Below are positions 45,810-54,905 of a DNA stretch of 64,000 nt, one piece after another. The notes below the pieces were generated by a model that saw only the letters and a program-made list of their open reading frames with translations, did no database searches and was not told the DNA's origin. Position 1 is the stretch's first letter. Each line of letters opens with the position of its first letter. Location of the stretch: the NCBI RefSeq assembly GCF_000768675.1, contig NZ_AVPI01000019.1:1-64000 (forward strand). The letters run 5' to 3'. The stretch comes from Knoellia flava TL1. Its GTDB lineage: Bacteria > Actinomycetota > Actinomycetes > Actinomycetales > Dermatophilaceae. Both the position numbers and the translations under genes were made by a program.

Positions 45810-47402
45810 CTACTGGGCCGCCCTCACCTCGGCGACCCGCCATCCGGAGGCGGTGTGGACGAGGTCGAGGAGCAGCGGTGCCCCGGTGACGGCAGGGCGG
45901 CGCAGGTCGCCCAGCGGACCGCGCACGACGTGGGCCGAGGTGTCGATCGCGGCGAGCAGGGTGGCCCGATCTTCGGAGGCGGACTCGAGCCGTGCGTCGC
46001 GCACGACGAACGACAGGCCGACGTATCGTCGGCCGGAGCGCTGAACCTCGCTCAGGACCTCGGTGTCGCGGGCGTGTGCCGGCGACCGGGGTGCGTCGAC
46101 CTCGACGAGCCGCGCGGCCACGCCCGACGACCACGCCTCCGCCCGCGCGTCCGCGAGGGCCTGCGCGAGCGCCTTCGGGTCACGTCGCGGCGCGTCACCG
46201 AGCACGCGCGCGTCCGTCCCGCCCTGGCTCCCCCACGCCACGGACGATTCCTCGCCTCGCTTCCCCTCGGACGCCACCCCGGTGGCGGTCGACGACACCC
46301 GAGCCGGGTGCGTCGCCGCCCGCGCCTCGTCCCGCAGGCCGTGCCACGCGAGGAGACCCCCAGCGAGGGTCGTGACGAGCACCGCGGCGACCCACGGCCC
46401 CACCCGACGCCACTCGAGCCGTCGCCACTCGATCCCCCGCAGCCCGAGCCTGCGCCTCTGCGGCCGTCGCCACTCGGGCCAGCGCCGCGAGACAGGGCTC
46501 GCGGCCACCTCGTCGGAGGTCGACCTCGCCGCTGCACGGATCCTGCGGGTGAGCAGCGCGAGCTCCTCGTCGCCCTGGTGTGCGGCGAGCTCGAGCGGCT
46601 GGGCCGTCGTGCTCTCGAAGAGGGCGAGGGCGAGCTCGTCGGCGTCGGGCCGGTCCTCGTTGGACGTGCGCAGTGCACCCTCGACAGCGGCGACGACGGC
46701 GTCCGGCACACCGGGTGCGTGGTCGGCCAGCCGCCCGCGCAGCCCTGCGGGACCGGGAGGACTGCCCGTGAGGCAGAACCACGCCAACGCCCCCAGGGCG
46801 TGGACGTCGGCGGCAGCACTCGGCCACTGGCCGGCGAGCACCTCGGGCGCGACGAAGCCCTCGGTCCCCCACACCTCGTCGGCCCGCCCGCCGACGAGTC
46901 CCGCAACCCCGAGGTCCGCGACGAATGGGCGTCCGTCGTGGTCGAGCAGGACGTTGTCGGGCGAGAGGTCACCGTGCACGACACCCGAGGCGTGCAGCCG
47001 GCCAAGCGTCGAGGCGACCGGGCTGAGCACGGTGACGAGCTCGCCCGGGGACAGGTGTCCGCGGGTGCGGACGAGCGAGCCCAGCGTGCCCCCGGTCAGG
47101 AGGCCGAGGACGAGCGCCACCTCGCCCGAGGGCAGGGCCAGCGCCTCGTGGAACCGCACGAGGTGCGGGTCCCTGATCCTGGCGAGCACGGCGAGCTCCA
47201 CGAGCGCGTCGTCGGCATCCGCCACGGGCACCACCTTGACGGCGACGTCGCAGCCGGCCTCGGACGTCGCCGACCAGACGGACCCGGAGCCGCCCCGGCC
47301 GAGCAGGCCGGTCACGGCGTAGCCGGGGATGCTCGGGGTCGAGGCGTCCACGGAACGGTGGCGGCCGGCATACGAGGGGGTCGTGCGCTCCGCGGTGTCC
47401 AT
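45810..47402 (-). CDS. Membrane serine/threonine protein kinase-like protein
   Basis: 530 aa. Kinase domain ~27-270: glycine loop LLGRGGSGSVW, VAVKVV (ATP Lys), VVHGDLSPDNVLL (HRD replaced by HGD, catalytic Asp and Asn kept), DLGVAG (DFG as DLG) and APEVLAG. A basic Trp-Arg-rich stretch (~305-335, PEWRRPQRRR) precedes one transmembrane helix (~340-360) and a ~165-residue extracytoplasmic part without PASTA repeats. The motif changes are unusual but keep the key Asp residues, so activity is plausible. It converges with the SDR gene at 9 nt. Confidence 0.85.
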   Translation of the reverse strand: MDTAERTTPSYAGRHRSVDASTPSIPGYAVTGLLGRGGSGSVWSATSEAGCDVAVKVVPVADADDALVELAVLARIRDPHLVRFHEALALPSGEVALVLGLLTGGTLGSLVRTRGHLSPGELVTVLSPVASTLGRLHASGVVHGDLSPDNVLLDHDGRPFVADLGVAGLVGGRADEVWGTEGFVAPEVLAGQWPSAAADVHALGALAWFCLTGSPPGPAGLRGRLADHAPGVPDAVVAAVEGALRTSNEDRPDADELALALFESTTAQPLELAAHQGDEELALLTRRIRAAARSTSDEVAASPVSRRWPEWRRPQRRRLGLRGIEWRRLEWRRVGPWVAAVLVTTLAGGLLAWHGLRDEARAATHPARVSSTATGVASEGKRGEESSVAWGSQGGTDARVLGDAPRRDPKALAQALADARAEAWSSGVAARLVEVDAPRSPAHARDTEVLSEVQRSGRRYVGLSFVVRDARLESASEDRATLLAAIDTSAHVVRGPLGDLRRPAVTGAPLLLDLVHTASGWRVAEVRAAQ

Positions 47403-47458
47403 GCCGCCACTGTCGCGGAGATGCAGGAACGCGCCGCAGGCTTTTCCACAGCTGCCGC

Positions 47459-47464
47459 TAGGGT
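47459..47464 (+). promoter_or_regulatory. -10 element TAGGGT of the S51 peptidase gene (leaderless)
   Basis: TAnnnT hexamer 6 nt before the ATG at 47471. Confidence 0.6.
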
Positions 47465-47470
47465 CGCTGG

Positions 47471-48202
47471 ATGCCAGCCCAGAGCCGAACGATCCTCGCC
47501 ACGTCCGGGGGCTACCGCCCCGCGACCCGCACCTACCTCGAGTTCGACGCCCTCGTGCACCATGCGGTCGAGCTCTCGGGGGCCGAGGGCCGGCCGAAGG
47601 TCACCTTCATGGGGACCGCGAGCGGTGACCAGAGGTTCTTCAACGACCACGTCCATCAGGCCGGTCGCGTCGCCGGCTTCGACATCTCGACGCTCGACCT
47701 CTTCCCCATGCCCAACGTCGAGGACGTCGCCGGGCACCTGCTCGAGCAGGACGTCGTCTGGGTCAACGGCGGCTCCGTCGCCAACCTCCTCGCCGTCTGG
47801 GCGGTCCACGACCTCGGCCCGGCCATGCGGGCCGCGTGGGAGGCGGGCGTCGTCCTCTCGGGCGTCTCGGCCGGGTCGATCTGCTGGTATGCCGGTGGCA
47901 CGACCGACTCCTTCGGTCCCGAGCTCCGGGCGGTCACCAACGGCCTCGCCCTGCTGCCCTGGGGCAACGGCGTCCACTACGACAGCGAGGAACGCCGTCG
48001 ACCGCTCGTCCACCGGCTGGTGGCCGACGGCACCCTGCCAGAGACGCACTGCACCGACGACGGCGTGGGCCTTGTCTACGACGGCACCGAGCTCGTCGAG
48101 GCCGTCTCCGAGCGCGACGGCAAGGGCGCCTATGTCGTGCGGCTCGAGGACGGGCGCGCGGTCGAGGAGCGCATCGAGCCGCGGCGCCTGCGCAACCCCT
48201 GA
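47471..48202 (+). CDS. Peptidase E-like S51 family protein
   Basis: 243 aa. The flavodoxin-like S51 fold with the nucleophile elbow GVSAGSICWY (Ser), preceded by VWVNGGSVANLLAVW, and a later His/Glu region. This is the group of alpha-aspartyl dipeptidase/cyanophycinase relatives. No cyanophycin genes are nearby, so a dipeptidase is more likely. The start is supported by the TAGGGT box 6 nt upstream. Diverges from the kinase gene. Confidence 0.88.
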   Translation: MPAQSRTILATSGGYRPATRTYLEFDALVHHAVELSGAEGRPKVTFMGTASGDQRFFNDHVHQAGRVAGFDISTLDLFPMPNVEDVAGHLLEQDVVWVNGGSVANLLAVWAVHDLGPAMRAAWEAGVVLSGVSAGSICWYAGGTTDSFGPELRAVTNGLALLPWGNGVHYDSEERRRPLVHRLVADGTLPETHCTDDGVGLVYDGTELVEAVSERDGKGAYVVRLEDGRAVEERIEPRRLRNP

Positions 48203-48215
48203 CCGGGCCCGTGGC

Positions 48216-48815
48216 TCAGCGGAACCGGTCGGCCGTCTCCTGCAGGCGCTGCCGGTGGGCCGCCCACCACTCCTCGTCCTGCTGGGGCAGGTTCGGCGCC
48301 TCGGCCCGCATCCCGGTCGCCCCGTCGACGAGCTCGCGGACGATGTCCATCTGGCCCGCGTGCCGGTTGGTCTCGGCGATCATGTGCACGAGGAGCACGT
48401 GCACGGGCACCGTCTCGCCACCCTCGCCCCACCACGACACGGTGCCGGTGGCGTCGAGATCGAGGTCGGCAAGCACCTCGTCGGCGTGCGCGGACGCCCT
48501 GCCATAGAGACCCAGGATCGACTCACGTGACTCGTCGGCGGTCGCCCACATGTCACCGTTGTCCTCGAGGGTGTCGTCCATGAGGGCGGCATACCAGTCG
48601 GGCAGGTCCGGGAGCGGCCGGCCGAGGCAGTCCCCGAAGTAGCCGGCCTCCATCGCGGCGAGGTGCTTGACGACGCCGAGCAGGTTGGTGCCGGTCGGCG
48701 TCAGGGGACGCCGCACGTCGTGCTCGGAGAGCCCGTCGAGCTTCCAGAGGACGGCCTCGCGTGCCCTCGCGAGGTATCGCACCAGGACCGCCTTGGGGTC
48801 CTCGTACATCGTCAT
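48216..48815 (-). CDS. DinB/YfiT-like four-helix protein (DUF664-like)
   Basis: 199 aa. The DinB-like bundle has three His ligands for a metal at the expected places: VVKHLAAMEAGYF, HVLLVHMIAETNRHAGQMDIVREL. Some members are thiol-dependent S-transferases that use mycothiol or bacillithiol; mycothiol is expected here (inference). The ATG at 48815 overlaps the stop of the upstream oxidoreductase gene (ATGA); an ATG at 48809 is better spaced from the GAGGAGG site. Confidence 0.86.
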   Translation of the reverse strand: MTMYEDPKAVLVRYLARAREAVLWKLDGLSEHDVRRPLTPTGTNLLGVVKHLAAMEAGYFGDCLGRPLPDLPDWYAALMDDTLEDNGDMWATADESRESILGLYGRASAHADEVLADLDLDATGTVSWWGEGGETVPVHVLLVHMIAETNRHAGQMDIVRELVDGATGMRAEAPNLPQQDEEWWAAHRQRLQETADRFR

Positions 48816-49864
48816 GCCTCCTCGGGGCGCGGCCGGGTGCCCTGCGTGACGACCTCGACGACCCGCCCGTCCTGGGCGCTCACGCGGGCAGCGTCGATGA
48901 CGGCGAGGACGTGGACGGCGTCGGACGGGTCCACGGGCATGGCCGCCTGCACGTCCTCGGCACCGACTGCGGCTCCCACGGCGCGGTAGAAGTCCACCTG
49001 GGTCGACGGTGTCGTGGGCACGGGCTCGCGCTCGTCGGCGCGGTAGAGCCAGCCGCAGTGCTCGTCGTCGGCGTCCGCGGTGTCGGGGAAGACGTTGACG
49101 TCGCTCTCGAAGTCGTTCTGGACGTATGCCGCGTCGCGACCGAGCAGGCGCACCCGCGGACCCGGGGCGCCGGCAACGGACGTGGCACCGAGGTGCGTCG
49201 TCACGCCGGACGCGTGACGGCATACGAGGAAGGCGTCGTCCTCGGCGGGGGTCGTGTGGGACTCGACGGTCGCGAAGACCGTCTCGACCGGGCCGAAGAG
49301 CTGGACCGCCATGTCGACGAGGTGCGAGTGGAGGTCGAGCAGGATGCCGCCGCCCTCGGCCGGTGGGGCATTCTCGCGCCAGCGGTCCTTGGCGACCGGG
49401 CGCCACCGCTCCCAGCGCAGCTCGCAGCGGAACGGCTCCCCGACGAGCCGGTCGGCGACGACGGTGGCCAGTGTCGTGAACTGCGGGTCGTAGCGCCGGT
49501 TCTGGAAGACCGTGAGCGCGACCCCCTCGTGGCGCGCGACGTCGACGAGCTCGAGGGCGCCGTCGGCGTCGACGGCGAGCGGCTTGTCGACGACGCACGG
49601 AAGGCCGGCCTCGAGCACCGTCCGGGTGTGCGCGAGGTGGCTGCCGCTCGGCGTCGCGAGGACGACGACGTCGAGGCCCTCGACCGCCAGGAGCGCGTCG
49701 AGGTCGTCGACGACGAGGGCGTCGGGGAAGTCCTGCGCCACCTCGGCACGACGCTCGGGGTTGGACGTGGCCACGGCGGCGAGCTCGAGCCCGGCGTCAC
49801 GGATCAGCGGGGCGTGGATGCCCCGTCCTGCGGATGCATAGCCTGCGAGTCCGACTCTCACCAT
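48812..49864 (-). CDS. Gfo/Idh/MocA-family oxidoreductase
   Basis: 350 aa. N-terminal Rossmann motif VGLAGYASAGRGIHAPLI, then VVLATPSGSHLAHTRTVLEAGLPCVVDKPLAVD (the EKP-type motif here reads DKP, Lys catalytic) and GGILLDLHSHLVDMAVQLFG with the conserved Asp/His. NAD(P)-dependent oxidation of a sugar or cyclitol is expected, substrate unknown. TAGGGT lies 7 nt before the ATG and overlaps the end of the MMPL gene, so it may be transcribed both alone and by read-through. Confidence 0.9.
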   Translation of the reverse strand: MVRVGLAGYASAGRGIHAPLIRDAGLELAAVATSNPERRAEVAQDFPDALVVDDLDALLAVEGLDVVVLATPSGSHLAHTRTVLEAGLPCVVDKPLAVDADGALELVDVARHEGVALTVFQNRRYDPQFTTLATVVADRLVGEPFRCELRWERWRPVAKDRWRENAPPAEGGGILLDLHSHLVDMAVQLFGPVETVFATVESHTTPAEDDAFLVCRHASGVTTHLGATSVAGAPGPRVRLLGRDAAYVQNDFESDVNVFPDTADADDEHCGWLYRADEREPVPTTPSTQVDFYRAVGAAVGAEDVQAAMPVDPSDAVHVLAVIDAARVSAQDGRVVEVVTQGTRPRPEEA

Positions 49865-49871
49865 CCTCCGG

Positions 49872-49877
49872 ACCCTA
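49872..49877 (-). promoter_or_regulatory. -10 element TAGGGT of the Gfo/Idh/MocA gene (leaderless)
   Basis: TAnnnT hexamer 7 nt before the ATG at 49864; it overlaps the MMPL stop codon at 49875-49877. Confidence 0.6.
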
Positions 49878-52118
49878 GTGGGCCACGGTGTCAGCGGCCT
49901 CCCCCGCCTCGACCGCGGGGTCGGCCACGCGGCTCGGCGCCCGCTCACCTCGCAGCCTCGCCGGCCACCACACCTTCGGTCCGATGTCGTGGGCGAGCGC
50001 CGGGACGAGCAGGCTGCGGACGACGAAGGTGTCGAGGATGACGCCGAACGCGACGATGAAGGCCACCTGGACGAGGAAGACGAGCGGCAGCACGGTGAGC
50101 GACGAGAAGGTCGCAGCGAGGACGATACCCGCGCTGGTGATGACGCCACCAGTGACCGCGAGGCCGACGAGGATCCCGGGCCTCGTCCCCCGACGGACCG
50201 ACTCCTCGCGCACGCGGGTCATGAGGAAGATCGAGTAGTCGATGCCGAGAGCCACGAGGAAGACGAACCCGTAGAGCGGGATCGCCGGGTCGCTGCCACC
50301 GAAGCCGAGCACGTGGTTGAAGACGAGCGCCGAGACGCCGATGGTCGCGGCGAACGAGACGACGTTGGCGACGACGAGCAGCAGCGGTGCGACGAGGGAC
50401 CGCAGCAGGACGCAGAGCACGAGGAAGATGACGACGAGGATCGCGGGCACGATGACCCGCAGGTCGCGCCCGCTGGCCTCGAGCACGTCGAGGTTGATCG
50501 CCGCCTGCCCGCCCACGTGCGCGTCCGGGCTCACGTCGTCGAGGGCCACCCGCAGCCGACGCACGGTCTCCTCGGCCTCGGGGCTGTCGGCCGCGCCGGT
50601 CGCCGTTCCCTGGACGAGCTGGAGGCCGTCGACGGGTGCGGCCTCGGGGGCCGGCTGGCCGGGGACGGGCGGCTGGACGCCGATCCACGCGGACTCGATG
50701 CCCGGGTCGTCCTCGAGCACCGACCGCACCGCCTCGGCTCGGTCCTCGGGCACGACGACCTGGACCGGGCTCCCGGCGCCGGCGGCGAAGTGGCGCTCGA
50801 GCGCCTCCTGCGCGTCGACGGAGTCGGTGGCGACGAGGAAGGTGTCCTTGATGGTCACCCCCTCCGCCCTGAACGTTGGCGCGAACGCGGCGGCGGCGAG
50901 CAGCACCGCGAGGGTGACGACCCAGGTCCGGCGGGGGTGGCGGCCGACTAGCCCGGAGACGCGACCCCAGAGCGAGCGGGTGCCGACGGCGTCCTCGGCG
51001 TGGTGGTGGTCGACGCGGGGAGCGAACGGCCAGAACGCCTTGCGCCCGAAGAGGAGCAGCACGGCCGGCAGGAACGTCAGCGACGCGAGCAGCGCGCCGG
51101 CGACCCCGAACGCACCCACGGGTCCCAGCCCGGCGGTGTTGCGCAGCGAGGCGAGCATGAGGCACAGCAGGCCGAGGATGACGGTCGCGGCCGAGGCGAC
51201 GATGGGCTCGACCGACCCGCGCCACGCCCGGCGCAGGGCCGTCCACGTGTTGTCGTGCTCGTGCAGCTCCTCGCGGAACCGGCTCACGAGCAGCAGGGCG
51301 TAGTCGGTGGCGGCGCCGACGACGAGGATGAACATGATCCCCTGCGACTGGCCGGAGAGCTCGATGGCGCCGTTCTCGGCGAGCGGCCTCACGACGAGCA
51401 CGGCCAAGGCGAGTCCGAAGACCGCGCTGAGCAGCACCGCGATCGGCAGGATCGGGCTGCGGTAGACGACGAGCAGGATGACGAGCACGACCGCGAGCGC
51501 GACGAGCAGCAGCACGCCGTCGATGCCCGCGAAGGCCGCGGAGAAGTCGGCGACGAGCCCGCCGGGTCCACCGACACTCGTCGTCATCCCGGTCCCGCTG
51601 AGCGCGACGCGGGCCTTGGTCCGCACCTCCTCGGCGGCGGCGACGATCGGTGCCTCGCCCTCGATGACGTCGGAGACGGCCGCTTCGGTGAGCGGGATGA
51701 CGACGAGGGCGGCCTTGCGGTCCTCGCTCGGCACCGGCACGATCTGCGCGCCCTCGACGAGATAGTCACCCAGCGTGCGGTCGAGCCCCGGGAGCGGGAT
51801 CGACGGCAGCTCCTTGCCGAGCTGGAGCAGGGCGAAGGCGTCACGCTCGTCGAGCTCGCCCCCGTCCCGGTCCTCGGCGACGAGGAAGAGCGGGATCTCC
51901 TCGTCGTCGCTGAAGCGCCCCACCGCCTCGAGGACGGCGGTCGACTCGGCGTCGGTCGGCAGGAAGGACGCGTTGTCGTTCTTCTGCACCTCCGAGAGCC
52001 GCCCGGTCGCGGGGCCCCCGACGGCTCCCACCGCCAGCCAGGCGACGAGGACGACGAGCGCCCCGAGGATGACCCGTCGTGGCCGGCGGGACTCCGGCGC
52101 TCCCCTGCGATGCGTCAC
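49875..52118 (-). CDS. MMPL-family (RND superfamily) transporter
   Basis: 747 aa. Two homologous halves, each with a first helix, a large extracytoplasmic loop and five clustered helices. The family segments are seen in both halves: MFILVVGAATDYALLLVSRFREEL and FLVALGIDYSIFLMTRVREES, with the GxxxDY proton-relay Asp and Tyr. It may export lipids, pigments or drugs; no biosynthetic partner gene is adjacent. The start is the GTG at 52118 with TACGCT 7 nt upstream; longer N-termini are excluded by that promoter. Confidence 0.93.
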   Translation of the reverse strand: MTHRRGAPESRRPRRVILGALVVLVAWLAVGAVGGPATGRLSEVQKNDNASFLPTDAESTAVLEAVGRFSDDEEIPLFLVAEDRDGGELDERDAFALLQLGKELPSIPLPGLDRTLGDYLVEGAQIVPVPSEDRKAALVVIPLTEAAVSDVIEGEAPIVAAAEEVRTKARVALSGTGMTTSVGGPGGLVADFSAAFAGIDGVLLLVALAVVLVILLVVYRSPILPIAVLLSAVFGLALAVLVVRPLAENGAIELSGQSQGIMFILVVGAATDYALLLVSRFREELHEHDNTWTALRRAWRGSVEPIVASAATVILGLLCLMLASLRNTAGLGPVGAFGVAGALLASLTFLPAVLLLFGRKAFWPFAPRVDHHHAEDAVGTRSLWGRVSGLVGRHPRRTWVVTLAVLLAAAAFAPTFRAEGVTIKDTFLVATDSVDAQEALERHFAAGAGSPVQVVVPEDRAEAVRSVLEDDPGIESAWIGVQPPVPGQPAPEAAPVDGLQLVQGTATGAADSPEAEETVRRLRVALDDVSPDAHVGGQAAINLDVLEASGRDLRVIVPAILVVIFLVLCVLLRSLVAPLLLVVANVVSFAATIGVSALVFNHVLGFGGSDPAIPLYGFVFLVALGIDYSIFLMTRVREESVRRGTRPGILVGLAVTGGVITSAGIVLAATFSSLTVLPLVFLVQVAFIVAFGVILDTFVVRSLLVPALAHDIGPKVWWPARLRGERAPSRVADPAVEAGEAADTVAH

Positions 52119-52125
52119 GCACCTC

Positions 52126-52131
52126 AGCGTA
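52126..52131 (-). promoter_or_regulatory. -10 element TACGCT of the MMPL gene (leaderless)
   Basis: TAnnnT hexamer 7 nt before the GTG at 52118. Confidence 0.6.
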
Positions 52132-52177
52132 GGTGCCCGCTCCCGCGAGGGGAGGCGGGACGGGCGACGAGACCGGG

Positions 52178-52204
52178 CCCCACGCTCTGCGTGGGACGTC
52201 ATAC
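52178..52204 (+). repeat. Diverged copy C of the GTATGCC hairpin element, at the lipB promoter
   Basis: CCCACGC-TC-TGCGTGGG followed by CATAC resembles the minus-strand form of copy A (41323-41357) with several mismatches. Its CATAC end supplies the first bases of the lipB -10 TACGGT (52202-52207). Confidence 0.4.
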
Positions 52205-52207
52205 GGT
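52202..52207 (+). promoter_or_regulatory. -10 element TACGGT of lipB (leaderless)
   Basis: TAnnnT hexamer 6 nt before the ATG at 52214. Confidence 0.6.
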
Positions 52208-52213
52208 GGGGGC

Positions 52214-52846
52214 ATGCGTTTCGTGCACCTCGGCTTCGCCCCCGACTTCGTCGACTACCTCGACGGCTGGGAGAAGCAGCGCGAGGTCCACGCCGCCGTC
52301 GCCGAGGAGCGCGAGCCGGACACGACGCTGCTGCTCGAGCACGCGGCGGTCTACACCGCGGGCAAACGCACGCAGCCCGAGCAGCGTCCCTTCGACGGCA
52401 CGCCCGTCGTCGACGTCGACCGCGGCGGCCTCATCACGTGGCACGGCCCCGGCCAGCTCGTCGGCTACCCCATCGTGCGGCTGCCCGAGGTGCCCGTCGA
52501 CGTCGTCGCGCACGTGCGCCGGCTCGAGGAGGCGATGATGCGGATGACGCGCGAGTTCGGCGTCGAGACGGTGCGCGTCGAGGGACGCAGCGGCGTGTGG
52601 GTGCTCGCTGACGACCGGGGCCCGGACCGCAAGCTGGGCGCGATCGGCGTGCGGGTGAGCAGGCGGACGACGATGCACGGCTTCGCGCTCAACTGCGACG
52701 CCGACCTCTCGTGGGCCGACAACATCATCGCGTGCGGCATCGCCGACGCCGGTGTCTCGTCGATCAGCCGCGAGGCCGGCCAGACCGTCACCGTCCAGGA
52801 CCTCCTCCCCTACGCCGAGAAGCACCTGACCGACGTCCTCGGCTGA
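52214..52846 (+). CDS. lipB: Octanoyl-ACP:protein N-octanoyltransferase
   Basis: 210 aa. It moves octanoyl from ACP to the lipoyl-domain Lys of E2 and GcvH, the first step of lipoate synthesis. Seen: [19 protein letters not shown] (substrate pocket), [32 protein letters not shown] (catalytic Lys) and IIACGI (catalytic Cys). It is followed by lipA 123 nt downstream, the normal lipB-lipA pairing. Its products modify the E2 encoded at 42.9 kb. Confidence 0.95.
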   Translation: MRFVHLGFAPDFVDYLDGWEKQREVHAAVAEEREPDTTLLLEHAAVYTAGKRTQPEQRPFDGTPVVDVDRGGLITWHGPGQLVGYPIVRLPEVPVDVVAHVRRLEEAMMRMTREFGVETVRVEGRSGVWVLADDRGPDRKLGAIGVRVSRRTTMHGFALNCDADLSWADNIIACGIADAGVSSISREAGQTVTVQDLLPYAEKHLTDVLG

Positions 52847-52866
52847 GTCCGCGTCACGACGGACCC

Positions 52867-52901
52867 GTATGCCGGCCCACGCAGATCGTGGGACCCGCGC
52901 C
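52867..52901 (+). repeat. 35-nt dispersed hairpin element with GTATGCC, copy B
   Basis: Begins GTATGCCGGCCCACGCA, with a CCCACG...CGTGGG stem, and matches copy A (41323-41357, opposite orientation) at 31 of 35 positions. It lies 20 nt after the lipB stop and before the lipA promoter. Confidence 0.75.
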
Positions 52902-52956
52902 TCCTTCCGGGGCCGCCTCACGTCGGCCGGATGTGGGGGGTGTCTCATCGCGGGCG

Positions 52957-52962
52957 TACTCT
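52957..52962 (+). promoter_or_regulatory. -10 element TACTCT of lipA (leaderless)
   Basis: TAnnnT hexamer 7 nt before the GTG at 52970. Confidence 0.6.
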
Positions 52963-52969
52963 GGAGCGC

Positions 52970-53992
52970 GTGACTGTCGCACCCGAAGGACGTCGTCTCC
53001 TGCGCGTCGAGGCGCGCAACGCCGAGACCCCGATCGAGCGCAAGCCCGAGTGGATCCGCACCACCGCCAAGATGGGCCCGGAGTACACCCAGCTCCACGG
53101 CATGGTGAAGCGCGAAGGGCTCCACACCGTCTGCCAGGAAGCCAGCTGTCCCAACATCTTCGAATGCTGGGAGGACAAGGAAGCCACCTTCCTCATCGGC
53201 GGTGACGTCTGCACCCGTCGCTGCGACTTCTGCGACATCGCCACCGGACGCCCCACCGCGCTCGACCTCGACGAACCGCGGCGCGTCGCCGAGTCGGTCC
53301 AGCAGATGGGTCTGCGCTACTCCACCGTCACCGGCGTCGCCCGCGACGACCAGCCCGACGGCGCTGCCGGGCTCTACGCCGAGACGATCCGGCAGATCCA
53401 CGCGCTCAACCCCAACACCGGCGTCGAGATCCTGCCGCCCGACTTCGGCGCGAAGCCCGAGCTCGTGGGCCAGGTCTTCAGCGCGCGCCCCGAGGTGTTC
53501 GCGCACAACCTCGAGACGGTGCCGCGGATCTTTCGCCAGATCCGTCCGGCGTTCACCTACGAGAAGTCGCTCAAGGTCCTCTCGATGGCCCGCGACGCCG
53601 AGCTCGTCACGAAGTCCAACCTCATCCTCGGCATGGGCGAGGAGGACCACGAGGTCGAGCAGGCCATCGCCGACCTCCACGACGCGGGCTGCGACATCCT
53701 CACGATCACGCAGTACCTCCGTCCCTCGAAGCTGCACCACCCGATCGACCGGTGGGTCAAGCCCGAGGAGTTCGTCCACTGGAGCACCGTGGCCGAGGAC
53801 ATGGGCTTCAAGGGCGTCATGGCCGGACCGCTCGTCCGCTCGTCCTACCGCGCCGGCCGCCTCTGGGCGACCGCGATGACGAAGTGGGGCCGCCCCATCC
53901 CCGAGCACCTCACCCACCTCGCCCGGGCCGCCGGCGACCCCGCCCGGCAGGAGGCTGCCTCGCTCGTCGCCCGTGCCGCGGCCACCGCGTGA
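52970..53992 (+). CDS. lipA: Lipoyl synthase (radical SAM)
   Basis: 340 aa. It inserts two sulfurs into the octanoyl chain. The auxiliary 4Fe-4S cluster Cys set [12 protein letters not shown] and the radical-SAM motif CTRRCDFC are both present, with the C-terminal RSSYRAG whose Ser ligates the auxiliary cluster. The start is GTG 52970 (TACTCT 7 nt upstream); an ATG at 52931 lies before that promoter. It has its own promoter although it follows lipB. Confidence 0.96.
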   Translation: MTVAPEGRRLLRVEARNAETPIERKPEWIRTTAKMGPEYTQLHGMVKREGLHTVCQEASCPNIFECWEDKEATFLIGGDVCTRRCDFCDIATGRPTALDLDEPRRVAESVQQMGLRYSTVTGVARDDQPDGAAGLYAETIRQIHALNPNTGVEILPPDFGAKPELVGQVFSARPEVFAHNLETVPRIFRQIRPAFTYEKSLKVLSMARDAELVTKSNLILGMGEEDHEVEQAIADLHDAGCDILTITQYLRPSKLHHPIDRWVKPEEFVHWSTVAEDMGFKGVMAGPLVRSSYRAGRLWATAMTKWGRPIPEHLTHLARAAGDPARQEAASLVARAAATA

Positions 53993-54088
53993 GCCGTATC
54001 CTGATTCTCTGGCACCGGCGCGCCGACGCCCGCCGAGCCTGACCAGCACGACCCCAGCACCACCCACCGACGCAGGAGCACCCACCCC

Positions 54089-54826
54089 GTGGCCAAGGCC
54101 AAAGAGACCACCGCCGAGAAGAAGCCCGGACGGTTCGCCGAGATCCGCCAGGGCTACCGCGCCGTCAAGCAGCTCGACCCGAAGATCGGGTGGGCCATGC
54201 TGGCGGCCGCCCTGGTGACGTTCGCCGTCATCGTCGGCATCGGCTTCCTCCTCGGTGGGCTGTGGCGCTTCTACCTCATCCTCATCGCCATCCCGGCCGC
54301 CCTGCTCGCCGCCACGTTCGTCATGAACCGTCGTGGCAACAAGGCCATGTACGGCATGCTCGAGGGCCAGGCCGGCGCCGCCGGTGCCGCCCTCCAGAGC
54401 ATGGGCCGCCGCGGCTGGTACGCGTCGACCGAGCCCGTCGCCGTCGACGCCAACCGTGCCTCGAAGCCGAGCGACCTCGCCGGCTCGGCCATGGTCTTCC
54501 GGGCCCTCGGTCGCCCCGGCGTCGTCCTCATCGGCGAGGGCCCGAAGCAGCGCGCCCTCAAGCTGCTCAAGGCCGAGGAGAAGAAGGTCAACCGCGTCGC
54601 CCCCGGCGTCCCCGTGCACCTCTGGGTCGTCGGCGACGGCGACGACGAGGTCAAGGTGAGCAAGATCAGCTCGAAGCTCACCCGGATGCGCCCGGTGCTC
54701 ACCAAGGACGAGGCGTCGGTCGTCAACAAGCGGCTCAAGTCGCTCGGCGGCCTGCGCACCGGCGTCCCGGCCGGCATGGACCCGACCCGCGCCCGTGTCG
54801 ACCGCAAGGCCATGCGCGGCAAGTGA
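54089..54826 (+). CDS. DUF4191 family membrane protein
   Basis: 245 aa. A basic N-terminus (AEIRQGYRAVKQLDPKIGW) leads to two adjacent transmembrane helices (~32-52 and ~56-75). The remainder is a soluble domain with RRGWYASTEPVAVD and VFRALGRPGVVLIGEGP. The family is actinobacterial, of unknown function, and usually located between lipA and glnA as here. CAGGAG lies 11 nt before the GTG; a TATCCT box at 53997-54002 could be its promoter. Confidence 0.9.
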   Translation: MAKAKETTAEKKPGRFAEIRQGYRAVKQLDPKIGWAMLAAALVTFAVIVGIGFLLGGLWRFYLILIAIPAALLAATFVMNRRGNKAMYGMLEGQAGAAGAALQSMGRRGWYASTEPVAVDANRASKPSDLAGSAMVFRALGRPGVVLIGEGPKQRALKLLKAEEKKVNRVAPGVPVHLWVVGDGDDEVKVSKISSKLTRMRPVLTKDEASVVNKRLKSLGGLRTGVPAGMDPTRARVDRKAMRGK

Positions 54827-54905
54827 CACTGCCGGGGTCGCTGCGCCCCGCTCGCCTGCCGGAATCCTCTCGCCTCGGGCGGTCGCTCGGGTCCACCATG
54901 TCCGT

